Shown here: positions 33,899 to 44,215 of the stretch, in pieces | Position numbering within the stretch: the stretch's first letter is position 1 | How the letters are laid out: each line of letters opens with the position of its first letter | Source of the DNA: Fomitopsis serialis | Taxonomy: Eukaryota > Basidiomycota > Agaricomycetes > Polyporales > Fomitopsidaceae | NCBI RefSeq assembly: GCF_022376445.1 | Contig: NW_025955130.1 | Coordinates: forward strand, 1 to 64,000 | Length of the DNA: 64,000 nucleotides | Direction: 5' to 3' | The notes under the pieces: model-generated | Database searches by the model: none | Told to the model about the DNA's origin: nothing | Seen by the model: only the letters and a program-made list of their open reading frames with translations | Position numbers and translations under genes: made by a program

Positions 33899-34410
33899 AT
33901 GTCAAACGCCAACACAGTACTATAACGCGGCTGGTGTGAGTTGACCCCAGAATGCTTTTCTCATTCCGCACGCGGCTGAATGAGAAAAGAATACTGGTGC
34001 AATGCACCCCAACGGCAAGGCCAGGATTCCTGTCAAAGACGTGCATACGGTGTACGGCCACCCCGAAGAGATCTCGCTGAGAATGTATCGGAACGCGGGC
34101 GTGAACGTCCGGCGCGGACGGAACACGCTCGTCACACCGCGCGACGTCGAAAGGGCCAGTGATGCACGGGATGCGAGGAATGCAAGGGAGGCGGGAAACG
34201 CGAGGGATACGAGGAACGCAGGGGGTGCGAGGAACGCGAGGGGTGCAAGGTCCAATGCGGGGGGTGCGAGGAACGCGGGAGGTGCGAGGAACGCGGGGGG
34301 GTGCGAGGGATGCGGAGGATTCGGAGGAGGAGGGCCTGTGGGAACTCCTTCACGAAATCGACACTGGGTTTGGCTGTGTGCCCGGTGGCGGGGCATACAA
34401 GGATTATTGA
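33899..34410 (+). CDS. Small uncharacterised protein with coding minisatellite
   Basis: I do not recognise this gene. MSNANT at 33899 can splice (donor GTACTA at 33917, acceptor CAAG before 34019, phase 0) to ARIPVKDVHTVYGHPEEISL, then RMYRNAGVNVRRGRNTLVTP and RDVERAS. A repetitive Asn/Ala/Arg/Gly stretch follows (RNAGGARNAGG). At the GGGGGG run near 34296-34301 the literal frame runs on to 34463. The neighbouring frame instead gives a more protein-like end: DAEDSEEEGLWELLHEID and TGFGCVPGGGAYKDY, stopping at 34410, which suggests a homopolymer indel. An alternative start is the ATG at 34002 inside the proposed intron. The TATA box at 33842 favours the first ATG. Confidence 0.45.
33955..33989. 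repeat. Perfect 12-bp stem-loop, 11-nt loop
   Basis: cttttctcattc at 33955-33966 is exactly reverse-complemented at 33978-33989. It lies in the proposed first intron of the small gene at 33899. Confidence 0.85.
34159..34310. repeat. Coding minisatellite, ~15-18 nt unit
   Basis: A tandem array of variants of ggggtgcgaggaacgcg, about nine units, encodes alternating RNA/GGA/RDA tripeptides. Units become more uniform toward the right end, ending at a six-G run. Confidence 0.85.
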
Positions 34411-34700
34411 GAAACTACGGGTATGTACTCCAATCTCATGCCTGTTGCGTACCGGAGGTCTGACTATTTCCACATTGAAACCGGCAGCAGAAGGCATGGT
34501 CGCTGTCGTGTGCTTAAGATAAGTAGTATACTTGATCTTGATGCAGTCTTGAGCAGTTTCATTCCGCTGTATTAAGTGTCGCAGCCTTCATCAGTCGCAC
34601 ATCAGTTTGACGATTCCGATGATACAGCTGTTCATACAGATCTGCGTATCATTACATCCGTTCCTCGAGCTATATGATAATATATATCGAATGCGCGGGT
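34411..34700. other. Intergenic, convergent 3' ends
   Basis: No gene; AT-rich sequence between the small gene (+) and the thaumatin gene (-). Confidence 0.5.
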
Positions 34701-36180
34701 CTAGAACGCACTCAGCACCTTCCGCATGACGCTACGGAACGTGCTGATATAAATAGGCTGCTGGGCAGCTCCCGTCGGCCTCAAGCTGCACTTCGCTGGA
34801 GCCAACTGGGCTGCGGTGGGCGACGCAGTCGCGCCCGCGGCTCCCGACGTTCCCGTCGCGGATGCACCTGAGCCAGCAGAACCGGACCCGGACGTCGTAC
34901 TGTTCGAGACGTCGCTCGCTCTGTCACTGGTTAGCTCGGAATGTACTGTCGGCAATCGAAGAGACTCACGGGCAGAACGTCAGCGTGTAATCAGCGTTCT
35001 TCGATGCATCGCACGTCCACAAAGCGGACCCGCTCGACTCGTCGTAGGCATACGCGTACGCATCGGGACAGTTACTCTCTGACGATCACATCAAGCGTTA
35101 GATAGTGTATGGCCGCGATGCGCGCCGATGTCACTCACTGAAGAAACTGTAGTAGTCGACCCCGGATGGTGGACAGGTTGCGGCGGTGCCATAGCTCCCA
35201 GAACAGCAATTGGGCGAGTCGCCTGCAAGCTATATGGGCCCCGAACGTTCTGGCTAGGGAAGACGGACTTACTTGGGTTCCCACTGAGGTTAGCGTCGCA
35301 AGCACTCATGCAGCCGAGGACCGTGCCCGAAGAATTCGTTGGTCCCTTTAGGGAGTTGGGGCCTGATATCATCGTGAGACGTGGTGAGTGTGTCGCCGGA
35401 GAAATGCACGCACAAATTGCGTCGAGATCTACTGGACAGCTAGCCACCGAACAGCCGACGTTGTTGGTGATCGCGAGGGGCACGTTGAACCCATCAACGA
35501 GAGAGACTGTGTCGCATGAGACATCGTGCCGTCGGAGAGCGGGCACCGTATCGAACATACCGTCATAAAAGTCCGAGCTACCTGCACTCAAGGTCCATTC
35601 AGCCAGACTCGCGGGGGTGTTGCCCTAGAGTCCCGGTAAGTCCGGTCCACTAGTTATGTCTGCATGCGGCCTACCGGAGCAGTACATTTCAATCCTCCAC
35701 TGCATGAGCCGGAAAGGCAGGTCTGGCCGGTGCTGCTGTTACTGAAGTCGCACGCGAGCCTGCCCTGTGTCGGACATCATGACGAATCAATGACACTGGG
35801 TCCCAAGCGGTTTTGCCGGCACATACCCAGATACGTCCGGAATCCCAGTCGTTGGGCACCGAAAAGCTCACGGAAGTATGAGGTTGAGCCTCCCACCTAG
35901 ATCCAGCCAATGGTTATGCGTTATCTGGCTGAAGTCTATACGACTTACCCAGTCGGTTGGTCTGGCGCAGCTCCGGAAGAGCCGGTGAATATCTGCTCCG
36001 ATTGTCATCAGTAAGTCATCATCCTCTGGCTCGTGGGAGGAGCTACGCGTGCCTCCGCGGGCTTGCATAGCCCCTAGAGACACGGGCGCCGATGTGTCGC
36101 ACTTACAGCTGGCCTGATTACCAACAAAAGGCTTCAGTATCACTCCAATGTGATACAGTTCGACTCTACGCACCATACGG
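34701..36180 (-). CDS. Thaumatin-like protein
   Basis: Thaumatin-like proteins are secreted, disulfide-rich beta proteins; several fungal members bind or cleave beta-1,3-glucan. Exons read in order: IFTGSSGAAPDQPTG joined to WEAQPHTSVSFSVPNDWDSG; GRLACDFSNSSTGQTCLSGS and CSGGLKC; GTPPASLAEWTLS; DFYDVSLVDGFNVPLAITNN; VASCPVDLDA; GTVLGCMSACDANLSGNPS; and CPDAYAYAYDESSGSALWTC with YTLTFCP. This is the full cysteine framework of the family. After an intron the tail is Ser/Gly/Thr-rich (TSGSGSAGSGASATGTSG) and ends SVMRKVLSAF, common in basidiomycete members. The N-terminal exon is unclear: the conserved (T)IWPA motif reads IRPA at about 36107-36118, and the frame before it is interrupted. The signal peptide was therefore not located and the 36180 boundary is approximate. 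Confidence 0.85.
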
Positions 36181-37003
36181 TGTACGAGCAATTGTTTGCT
36201 ACCGTGAACGTCCGTGCCAGAGACACCGGTATCGACCCCAGAGCGAATATATAGAAGATTTTAGTCATATAGGACGTCGTTACTTGGTCGTGGTAGTGTG
36301 CTCTGGAGTTCAGCGGGTGGATAGAGGTGTTCTAATACAAGCAGGTAGGTGGCTGACCGCCGCCCAGGGCCCTCCGTCTTTGTCACGGGCAGCTAGAAGC
36401 CTACGGACAGTCACGAGAATCTCTTGCTGCGTATGCACGCTTGCGGTGCCGGCGGAGATTGCCTCGAGGTAGTAATAAGTAAGGAACAAAGATAGGATGT
36501 CATAACCTGCACGTTCGGCGGACGCGACTCGGACGCGTTCAGCGTGTACATAAATGCACGTGACTCGTTCCATCGTAGCCGCCGCGTCTATTAGTATGAA
36601 CCCTCTGAAACGGAGCACTGATCACAACAACTTGAACCACTTCTTGTCAGCTTGGCTCAGGAAACGTACAACCCGCTGTATCTTTGTAGCTTCTCTCTAT
36701 TCGATGACACGTCTAACCTTGCGGTAAGGTCCAGAACTGAGACATCACTCATCTGATCGAGTACGGCCGAACACAGTAGTACACAAAGTAACCGCCTTTC
36801 GATTGTCAGTCACTGCCACAACAGCCAAACTGCAAGGTGCAAATCGGACTTCATATGATCCTCTACTACCGGTTTTACTATGCAGTATGATGCACTGGTA
36901 GTCGTATGAAGTTTCAGGAAGCTTCTCCGAGTCGGCCGCGGCGCCGGTCATCCTTCTCCTCAAGCTCCCTCTTTCTCCTCAGGCCTCCTCCGTGTCTGCC
37001 ACT
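36181..37003. other. Intergenic / possible missing 5' exon of the thaumatin gene
   Basis: No clear gene. The first exon (signal peptide) of the thaumatin-like gene may lie here, but I could not identify it. The rest is the 3' flank of the protease gene. Confidence 0.4.
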
Positions 37004-38858
37004 TCAAATCGTGCGGGAATTATTCCCCGAATGCGTGTGGTTCGTTGTTGCGAATCCTACTCGGCTGTTACCAACGTCGTACACGGTGTAGAACCGTTCG
37101 AGCCAGGTCATTCCGTTGATGAAATCGAGGCCGCTCCCGGATACTGCCCCGTTGTCCGACACGACTAGATAGTACCCGTCCTCCGTGCCGCCAATGTACT
37201 TGTTCAACTGCCGGAGAAGTGGTTGGCGAGCATGTATGGGCATGTAATGCAAGGAACTTACTGAGCGAGGCCATAGCTGAGCGTCTCGAGTGAGCTCATA
37301 GACCGTCTGGGGATCTGGTAAGCTTCGTCGTTCATCTTTCTACCGCCAGTACTTACCCCGCCAATGTTAAAGTACAGACTCTGAAGCGCACCGTACTGTT
37401 CTTCGTCAATCTGTAGAAGTCCGCTGCTGTCATCCATGGTGGCTCCCGTCATGTTTTGGTAGGCGTTGAACGCGTCTATGGAAAATATCACTACCTGGTT
37501 CACAGGCAGCGAGATGGTACGGCACGCACCGGTGGCCAGGAGGAGAAGCGTAGTCCCAGTATCCACAATTCCAGATGTGGGACCCAGGATCTCCGTGTCG
37601 CCGTACATCACGCTCTGCTCGATCCCGACGTAATGGCTAGCAGGACTGGTGGATGTGATGTCGCTGCACCCAGCACCGTTTGGGAAGGTCTCTAATTCCG
37701 AAGATCGCAACACTCACACGTAGGTTAAGGTTCCTTTGTACTTGCGCTCGTCCACGCCACCGAAGGTGAGCTCCCCGTTCATCTCTGACGGTGTTGTCGA
37801 CGGTGTGAACGAGATGCCAATTTCGTAGGCCTCTAGAAGACCTTGCTTGTATGCGTTATCCACCACGGTCGGAATGCAACCTGGTCCGGGAAGGAGGGTG
37901 CCTAGCGTATCTCTCAGCTAGGTCGTCTAGCACGGTCGGCTTCAAAACTCACTACAAGTGAGGTCTTGAGGGCCGATGCTATCGCATCGTGTGAGTGCGT
38001 GCTTTTTACGAGAAGGATTGAATAATCTCGTACCCAAGAATCCCATCGACGCCGCCAAATCCTTCACTCCAGATAGATGCACCTATACCTTGCTCGGCGA
38101 TCGTCAGTCCAGGCGCCAGCGTGATCTGGTCCATGACTTCGTCTCCTAGAATGCGGATAATCTTTGCTAAGACACCTCATATGACGGCTATGCTGGAGTC
38201 TTCCTACCTCCGAAGAAACCAGAGCCATACGAGACGCACTAACATGTTGTGAGCCGGATATCCGTTATGAAGCGACTGAACGATTCTTACGACTGCGTTC
38301 GACGTGAGCTCAGTCGTCCCTGAGAATACGAAGGGGTTCGTGAGATTGGCACCGGCCCATGTATTGGAGCTACCGGTGTCAATGAGCAGACTGTCTATCA
38401 AACGAAAACACACGTGAGTTCAGAATCCCATCAAAGCACGACGAAGGCTCACAATTCGACGGCGGGTTCCCGATCTGAACCTGGACACAATCAAAAGTTG
38501 AGCTTGACGTTTATGCTAGCATGCATGAGACTGCATACTTCAGTAGTATAGCTAACAACTCTCGCCGTCGCAGGCGCGTTGACCATGGATGCAGCTTCCG
38601 TGGCTGAGCTGACGCCGGCGTACTTTCCCTGTGCGTTGTCGCGCATGAACTGCGCTCGCGCTTGGTCGAAATCAACGAGATTCGTGCTCCCCGCCTGTGA
38701 CACGCGTCGCGCGAAGGGCAGGGCGACTTTGGACCTTGGGCCGGCGCCGACGGAGGATCCGCTAGCAGGTCAAGGCCGAGAGGCATGTCAAAGGGCGCAC
38801 CCTGCGACGGTCGAAGCCATGTGAGGGCGAGAAGGATTTGGGCGACCTTCGACTTCAT
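37004..38858 (-). CDS. Pepsin-like aspartic protease (A1 family)
   Basis: The ATG at 38858 starts a signal peptide (MKSKVAQILLALTWLRPSQG). A propeptide follows: LVDFDQARAQFMRDNAQGKY. The first catalytic motif spans an intron: VQIGNPPSN joined to YSLLIDTGSSNTWAGA. The flap region reads VSYGSGFFG. Further blocks are DEVMDQITLAPGLTIAEQ, WSEGFGGVDGILG, CIPTVVDNAYKQGLLE and GELTFGGVDERKYKG. The second catalytic motif is GIVDTGTTLLLLATG. The C-terminus is LNKYIGGTEDGYYLVVSDNG, WLERFYTVYDVGNSRVGFAT, ending at 37004. Both active-site aspartates are present. About eight short introns are implied. The propeptide frame changes by one base near 38725-38740 (between PAQG and the LPFARRVSQAG frame), probably another indel. 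Confidence 0.9.
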
Positions 38859-39298
38859 GGCGACTTCGCGTAGTGATCGACTGTTGTCTCAGTAGAGGAC
38901 GGGGAATGTCGCTGTCATATTTCGTTCGTTTTTATGTTACCTGAGGCTGACGTCGTCTATGGAGGCTAGCATGCCTACTCTCTGGTATCGATTTGAGAAC
39001 CAACCGATGAGGGTGAGTTGGATGTTAGCCGCGTTCCTCTCTTCGCGGTCGCTGTCAGCCACTTCTGTTGCAGAAATCTGAAATACGATGATCCATTCAT
39101 GTAGGTATGGAGGGTTCAGCTACGAAGAAAGCTCCAGTATAGCAATGTAAAACGAGCAAACAAAGCAGTGCAAAACGAGTAACAAAGCAGTGCAGAACGT
39201 ATGGATAGCTTGACTTTGGTAACAAATAGCATGGAGAGCAAGACAGCACCAGAAAACATTGAAAGACGGAAACGAAGTTCGTATCATATATAACACTG
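38859..39298. other. Intergenic
   Basis: Promoter side of the protease (-) and 3' side of the BAH gene (-). An imperfect direct repeat (caaagcagtgcaaaacgagtaa and variants) lies at about 39150-39200. No gene. Confidence 0.5.
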
Positions 39299-41069
39299 TC
39301 AGATCGCACCGTTGCAACTGGGACAAACCACAGGTGGTTGGTCCATCCAATCTTCATCTTCTAGCTCTTCCTCGCGACGCTGCCAGTATGGCAAGTATGG
39401 TGTCGCATAACGGAAGCTCGTGCCGATCTTGTCGCAGAGTTGCTGCGGGTCCAGCGTCGACCAAGTGTCATCAATATAGTCTTGTTCGAAAGCGGCATAG
39501 ACCAGTCGACGTGCAAGGGCGACTTCTTCACATTCCCAGCAGGAGTCCAGCCATCCTCGCCGGACCCGGCCGCGGACGATGGGGCATTGGGCGATACGGA
39601 CCAGTGCAGGAGGGAGTTTCGCAATGCTGTCCGACCGCAGCATCTCCGTGAGCACAGCGTCGAGCGGGAGTGGCTTAGATGGCACTTCCGAAGCACAAGA
39701 GTTGTGCCAGAATCAGAGTTGCCATCGTCTCGTATCTCGTCGTCGTCGTCTGGGTCCTGGGTATGCATATGCTCAGACCCGGCCTGACACGAGATTTCAC
39801 GCAGGATACGTACCATCTTGACTCCATCCGTATAGTATGCAAGGAGCGGACAGTCTTGGGCGTCATCCGGGTCAACTGCGAGCAGTCGGACACCACGGTC
39901 ACCAAGATAACGTTTTGCTGGATGCTCGACATTGCTCCAGCGGACGAGACACTTCTGATGATACCACTGCCGACAGGTCAAGCGAGGGCAGAAGTGCATT
40001 ACCATGGCGTCCAGCTGGTCTTCATCCAGATGAGACGGGAACGGGTTGTACCCATTCTGATTGCACCGGCTTTGCATGCACATTTTGTAGCCAGGTTTGG
40101 GCTACATGCAACCCGTTAGGCTTGAATCACGAGAATTGAAAGCGTTGCAGACTCACGTCCACCAACTTCCGTGCGTGTGACAAAATTGATCTTACATACA
40201 AGGTGTCGGCCTGCAGTTCGGGCGGGTCCAAGCATGCCTCATCCCATTCATACAAGTACTTCACTGCTGCTCAGAGGTCATAGCTATTCAGTTATGAGGA
40301 GCCCTCGATGAATCTAGAACATACCAAGTAGGGATGCGGCTTTCTCATACGTACACCAATCGGATGTGCTCTCTCGTATGGGGCAAACCCGGATCCATCA
40401 CTTGTATATATTAGTGAGAACAAGGCGGTGATGAGTGGATAGGCAGTGAGGTGAGTGACTCACAAGGATTTGATGAGTTCCATGAGATCCGAGCCAGACC
40501 AGCACCAGTGAATCTTGGCCCATACCTCATAGTCATCATCGTCCAACGAGGTTGCACGTAAATCTGTGATGATACCGACCCAGACGTTAGTAGTACCGTC
40601 ATGTTTCGACGCAAGTATAGCACTGCTCAAACCGGACATCTCAGTCAAACACAACGTAGATTCAGGGATGTTTTCCGCACCTATCCCCCGGCTTGAAGGC
40701 CACATGTTTGGCCCGTACAATGGTACCATCATCTTCATTCTCGAGCAAGTCGGAGTCTACGTCTGATACCGACCCGGACTCGGACTCGGTATCCGAACCC
40801 GTTTCTGAACCGGTCTCTACTACGGCACTTCTACAGTTACGAAGTTCTCCACTATAACGAGAGTTCAACGTTCAGCCACAGCTTGATCGCCCCGCTAACA
40901 TGAACAAACTAGCACAACAGCTCACCGTGGCATCTCCCAATCCTATACATGCGTAAGAACTCTTCTCCGTTGGCGAACCGTCAAAGACCTGTACATTGCA
41001 CCTGTTCCTTGGCTCCACGGTCACAGTTGATTTGTTCCGACGACGCTTTGTCTCGGACTTCCTGGGCAT
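39299..41069 (-). CDS. BAH-domain protein with PHD-like zinc finger
   Basis: BAH modules bind nucleosomes or modified histones in gene silencing. The ATG at 41069 gives a basic N-terminus (MPRKSETKRRRNKSTVTVEP). The BAH segment begins YACIGLGDAT, then an acidic insert (TGSETGSDTESESGSVSD), then VRAKHVAFKPGD, WVGIITDLRATSLDDDDYEV, WAKIHWCWSGSDL and LYEWDEACLDPPELQAD. A Cys/His cluster follows: KMCMQSRCNQ, then HFCPRLTCRQWYHQKCLVRW, a PHD-like treble. After an intron (GTACGT donor near 39818, AAG acceptor near 39676) the C-terminus is PLPLDAVLTEMLRSDS, WLDSCWECEEVALARRLVYA and VVCPSCNGAI, with two further CxxC pairs. Agaricomycetes carry many such BAH genes. The target is unknown. Confidence 0.85.
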
Positions 41070-41419
41070 TGCTGGTGTCTGAGTGACTTCTGATAAGTGT
41101 ATGACAATCTGAAGCTTCGAGAGTCTTTACCTTCCAGCTAGGGAATCGCCCAGGACAGCTCCGAGTGTGGTTCAAGTCGAAGTGAGTGCCAGTGCCAGTG
41201 GCGAGCGCGTCGCGCGCGGGAAGGGAACGCGTCGATCAGGTGACTGGTCGATCTCCGCGCGGCGCGGACCTCTGAGGCTCTTTAAAGCCTCGCGCGCGCC
41301 AAGTCCCGACTTGCTCTCAGATCTGTACACTGCCCTAGGGTTTATCCTCTACCTTAAGTTGTGGATCTCTGACTACGCTCAGATTGCTCTTCCTTAGCAG
41401 TTGTCCATCCTACTTGGTG
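41070..41419. promoter_or_regulatory. Divergent promoter, BAH gene (-) / BTB gene (+)
   Basis: 350 bp separate the start codons. A CTTTAAAG motif at 41279-41286 is a possible TATA variant. The middle is a GC-rich island of CGCG repeats (about 41205-41300). Confidence 0.45.
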
Positions 41420-42533
41420 ATGTCGGAGTCGGCGCGAAAAAGACCTCGTGTCGCACTGGATGGCGACGCGGAGAGGAAGGCACTGCAGAACCACCCCGCG
41501 CTCTATTACGACGACGGCAATCTGATCCTCAGCTGTGGAAGCACATTGTTCCGCGTGCATCGCTCTATCCTCTCAAGCACTCCCCCGTGTTCCGCAACTG
41601 TTCGAGCGTGGTGAGGACACAAAAACCGAGACGCTGCGAGGTGTCTGCATGTTGCTTTGGAGGACACGAAGGAGGAAATAGAGGCGCTGCTGAACGTCAT
41701 ATACGATGGCTTGTGAGCTCTTTCGCGTTTACTGTTGTGTTCACGGGCAGAAACAACGCCACAGCCGCATCGATTCCCGGAGTTGACGGTGGTCACCTTC
41801 CCTACGCTCGCGAACATCTTTCGCATGGCTACCAAGTATCGCATCGACCGTGCGCGGTCAGACATATTGAACCGATTGAAGGAGGAGTGGCCCTTTGATC
41901 TGAAAAAGCACGACGCGAAGCGCGACGCCCGACGCAGGCGGTTCTCCGGGTTCAGCAGCAACGTCAACAAGCACCCAATGCCGCGGCCGATCCCAACGTC
42001 AACGCCGCGTTCCTTGAGCAAGAAGAGCTCACCGTGCCACCCGCCACCGTCATCGCTCTGCTTCGCGATGGGGGTCCACCGACAAAGAGCTGCTCGCGCC
42101 ACTCTTCTACGCGCTCAGCTGCAGCACCTGGCAGTTCGGCGGCCCCGCGGTCGGGCACCACATCGCGCCGCTCTCGCATGCGGACATCGAGCGGTTCATT
42201 GTCGGCCTCGAGCAGGTGCGCACGGTGTTCTCCACCATAGCGACAACGCGTCCCATCAGGGATGTTTTGGGTGCGCACGCTGCAACGAACTGCGAAGCTG
42301 GCGTGGTGGCCTTCTGGCAGTCTACGCTCGCGGTGCTCATGTCCTCGCAAAATGCCATCACGGCGCGGCGCCCTATCGAGGCATTGAAGGACGTGTTGAC
42401 TTTGGTTAGGAGTCCGGGCCACCTGGCGAAGTTCGGTGTTTGTGCGCCGTGCGCCGGATTGATAGCTGCGCATATCGAGCGAGAGCGAAACGCACTTTGG
42501 GACAAGCTTCCTACACTTTTCGGGCTCGCGTAG
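41420..42533 (+). CDS. BTB/POZ domain protein, frame interrupted
   Basis: BTB proteins commonly act as dimeric adaptors, often for Cullin-3 ligases; agaricomycetes have large families. From the ATG at 41420 the protein reads ARKRPRVALDGDAERKAL, then LYYDDGNLILSCGSTLFRVH. The literal frame then stops near 41614. Reading on, with one-base shifts near 41575, 41597 and 41645, the expected BTB continues: KHSPVFR, LFERGEDTKTETLRG, EDTKEEIEALLNVIYDG. An intron (about 41712-41765) leads to LTVVTFPTLANIFRMATKYR and LKEEWPFDLKKHDAKRD. Further shifts lead to EQEELTVPPATVIALLRDGG and LFYALSCSTWQFGGPAVGHH, then an open C-terminus ending KLPTLFGLA at 42533. The remote ordering of all blocks is intact, so indel error is more likely than decay. 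Confidence 0.75.
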
Positions 42534-43191
42534 GCGTATCGGCGTCCTGTCCTGCATCCGTTGTGGATATGACGCCTGAAGGACATCGTCACTCTCCGCC
42601 GCCCGTGTCTTCCGGATTGCTCTTCGCCTGGTTGGTGTCTGCTTCAGGAATTCAATGACCAGTGCCTCTACTCGGATAGAACAGACTAGTGCAACCACAT
42701 TGTACATACACAATGGCCGTGCGTTGCTGTACTCACCTTTCCCCGTCTACTACTCATTTATCTGGGCCAACGTATCTCATACACCTCTTATATATACTGT
42801 GTATATCCACGTCATGTCATTGCATATCGTCGCATACTGTACGCACCTACTGATTGCTACTGCATACATATGGAACTCGTCTATGGTCGCATATGCATAT
42901 GCGAACCTCCCGTCGAAACTCACGTACGACCAGAGATAAGTGCGCCGGGCGCGACGAGTCTGGTCACCAACTCCTTGTACAATACAAGATAGATGGTACG
43001 TTGTTCCGTAAAGACTTCTGGTTTTCGAGCACACTGCCTTATCATTTAGATGCATGCGACATCCAGTAACGAAAGCACGCGTATGCTAGCATGGCACAGA
43101 TCGCGGTGCAGGCTATGAGCAGTCTGGTGCCGAATGCGGATGTCTCGTGTTCAACCTGGGCGCAGCCGCATTTATACCTGGTTAGAGAGCG
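42534..43191. other. Intergenic
   Basis: No gene. It contains an 18-bp self-complementary stretch (tcgcatatgcatatgcga, about 42886-42903) and AT-rich sequence with several TATA-like runs. Confidence 0.5.
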
Positions 43192-43818
43192 TCAAGTCTG
43201 GAGACTCACCACGGACGCAAAGGGGGAAAGGATGGGTATCGTGAAGTGCGTGGGTACAGACCACCCTGTGGACGCCGAGTGGCGCACGAGAGAATACGAA
43301 TGTATGATTGCGGCCACAGTTGCGACGAGGCAACATAGAGGAATATCTACGCACGAGGTCAAGCCGTACATTAGCGACACTGAAAGAGAGCTCACCACAA
43401 GTGTCTCCAACTTCACATGGCGCGCCTCGTATTGCCGCTGCAACAGAGCGAGTCGCGCTACCGGCGAAGTGTAGTTCGTCAAGGACTCTAAGCACGCTCC
43501 ACGAGACGACGTGCTCACCGCGCGTTTCTCCTCCTCCGTGGTGCTCAACGCCAACAATTCGCCTTGGTGCGCGACGCGCGCGGAGAGCAGGGCCTCCGCG
43601 GTCAAGCGCGGGCAGCCCAGTACTGTTCCGCGGTGGTGGTAGGCTTGACACTGGGCGGGTAACTCACGCTTGCCCTCCCTGCAGCCGTAGTTGTATAGAG
43701 GAACCTGTGGTGGGTACCACGGCTCGCGCGTACATCATAGTTCGGCTCTGAGAGGTGGGTGAAGAAGACGGTAGACTGTCCTGTCCTCCTGCCACAGCGA
43801 TGCCTCGTCCACTGGCAT
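43192..43818 (-). CDS. Uncharacterised protein with CREGKRELPAQC motif
   Basis: I do not recognise the family, but the sequence looks protein-coding. The ATG at 43818 reads MPVDEASLWQEDRTVYRLL, HPPLRAEL. An in-frame TGA follows near 43739, then the same frame resumes: EPWYPPQVPLYNYGCREGKR, ELPAQCQAYHHRG, TVLGCPRLTAEALLSARVAH, STTEEEKRAV, LALLQRQYEARHVKLE. Reading LYDVRA across the TGA in the alternate frame, with two compensating one-base losses, would bridge the stop. The CREGKR...AQCQAYHHRG segment has Cys/His spacing that could bind metal. The C-terminal part near 43190-43290 is hydrophobic and may include unspliced intron. Whether it is a complete gene is uncertain. Confidence 0.5.
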
Positions 43819-44215
43819 GATCAGGCTTCTTCAACTTGTTCATATGATTGTTCTCGTGATCTTCCCAGATTTTCAAGCTAGTAGGAGAGCGAGATAGAAA
43901 CGGCTGAGATTGTGCGTAGTTCTAATCACCGCGAAGTATACGGGTCGCGGACAAGCACATGTGAGGAGGAGGAGGACAACGTCCGCTTGAAGCTGCACTG
44001 CAGTCCGTTTCGTCCCACACGTGATCCTGCTCAGGCTGCTCCATCGCCCAGTGATTCCGCTTGCCTTTCGCCACGACTTGTTCCAATACCCTCTGCATCT
44101 ACTTGCCTTCGCTGCGAGGTCCGGAGAGGATACCGAGAAGGGTAGGTAAGTAAGACATCGCTTGTTAGTCTTCTTAAGCTTGATCATGCGCAGGTACAAA
44201 TCCGTACAGTCTGAT
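43819..44215. other. Divergent spacer upstream of LDB17
   Basis: No distinct gene. An acceptor-like GCGCAG at 44188-44193 just before RYKSVQSD could mean that an extra 5' exon of LDB17 lies here (about 43912-44145), but the Ldb17 fold begins normally at 44216. Confidence 0.4.

Noticed and set aside
42886..42903. 18-bp palindrome tcgcatatgcatatgcga as a regulatory operator
   Set aside because: Composed of ATAT/GCAT alternation in AT-rich spacer; likely chance, and no gene start is appropriately placed.
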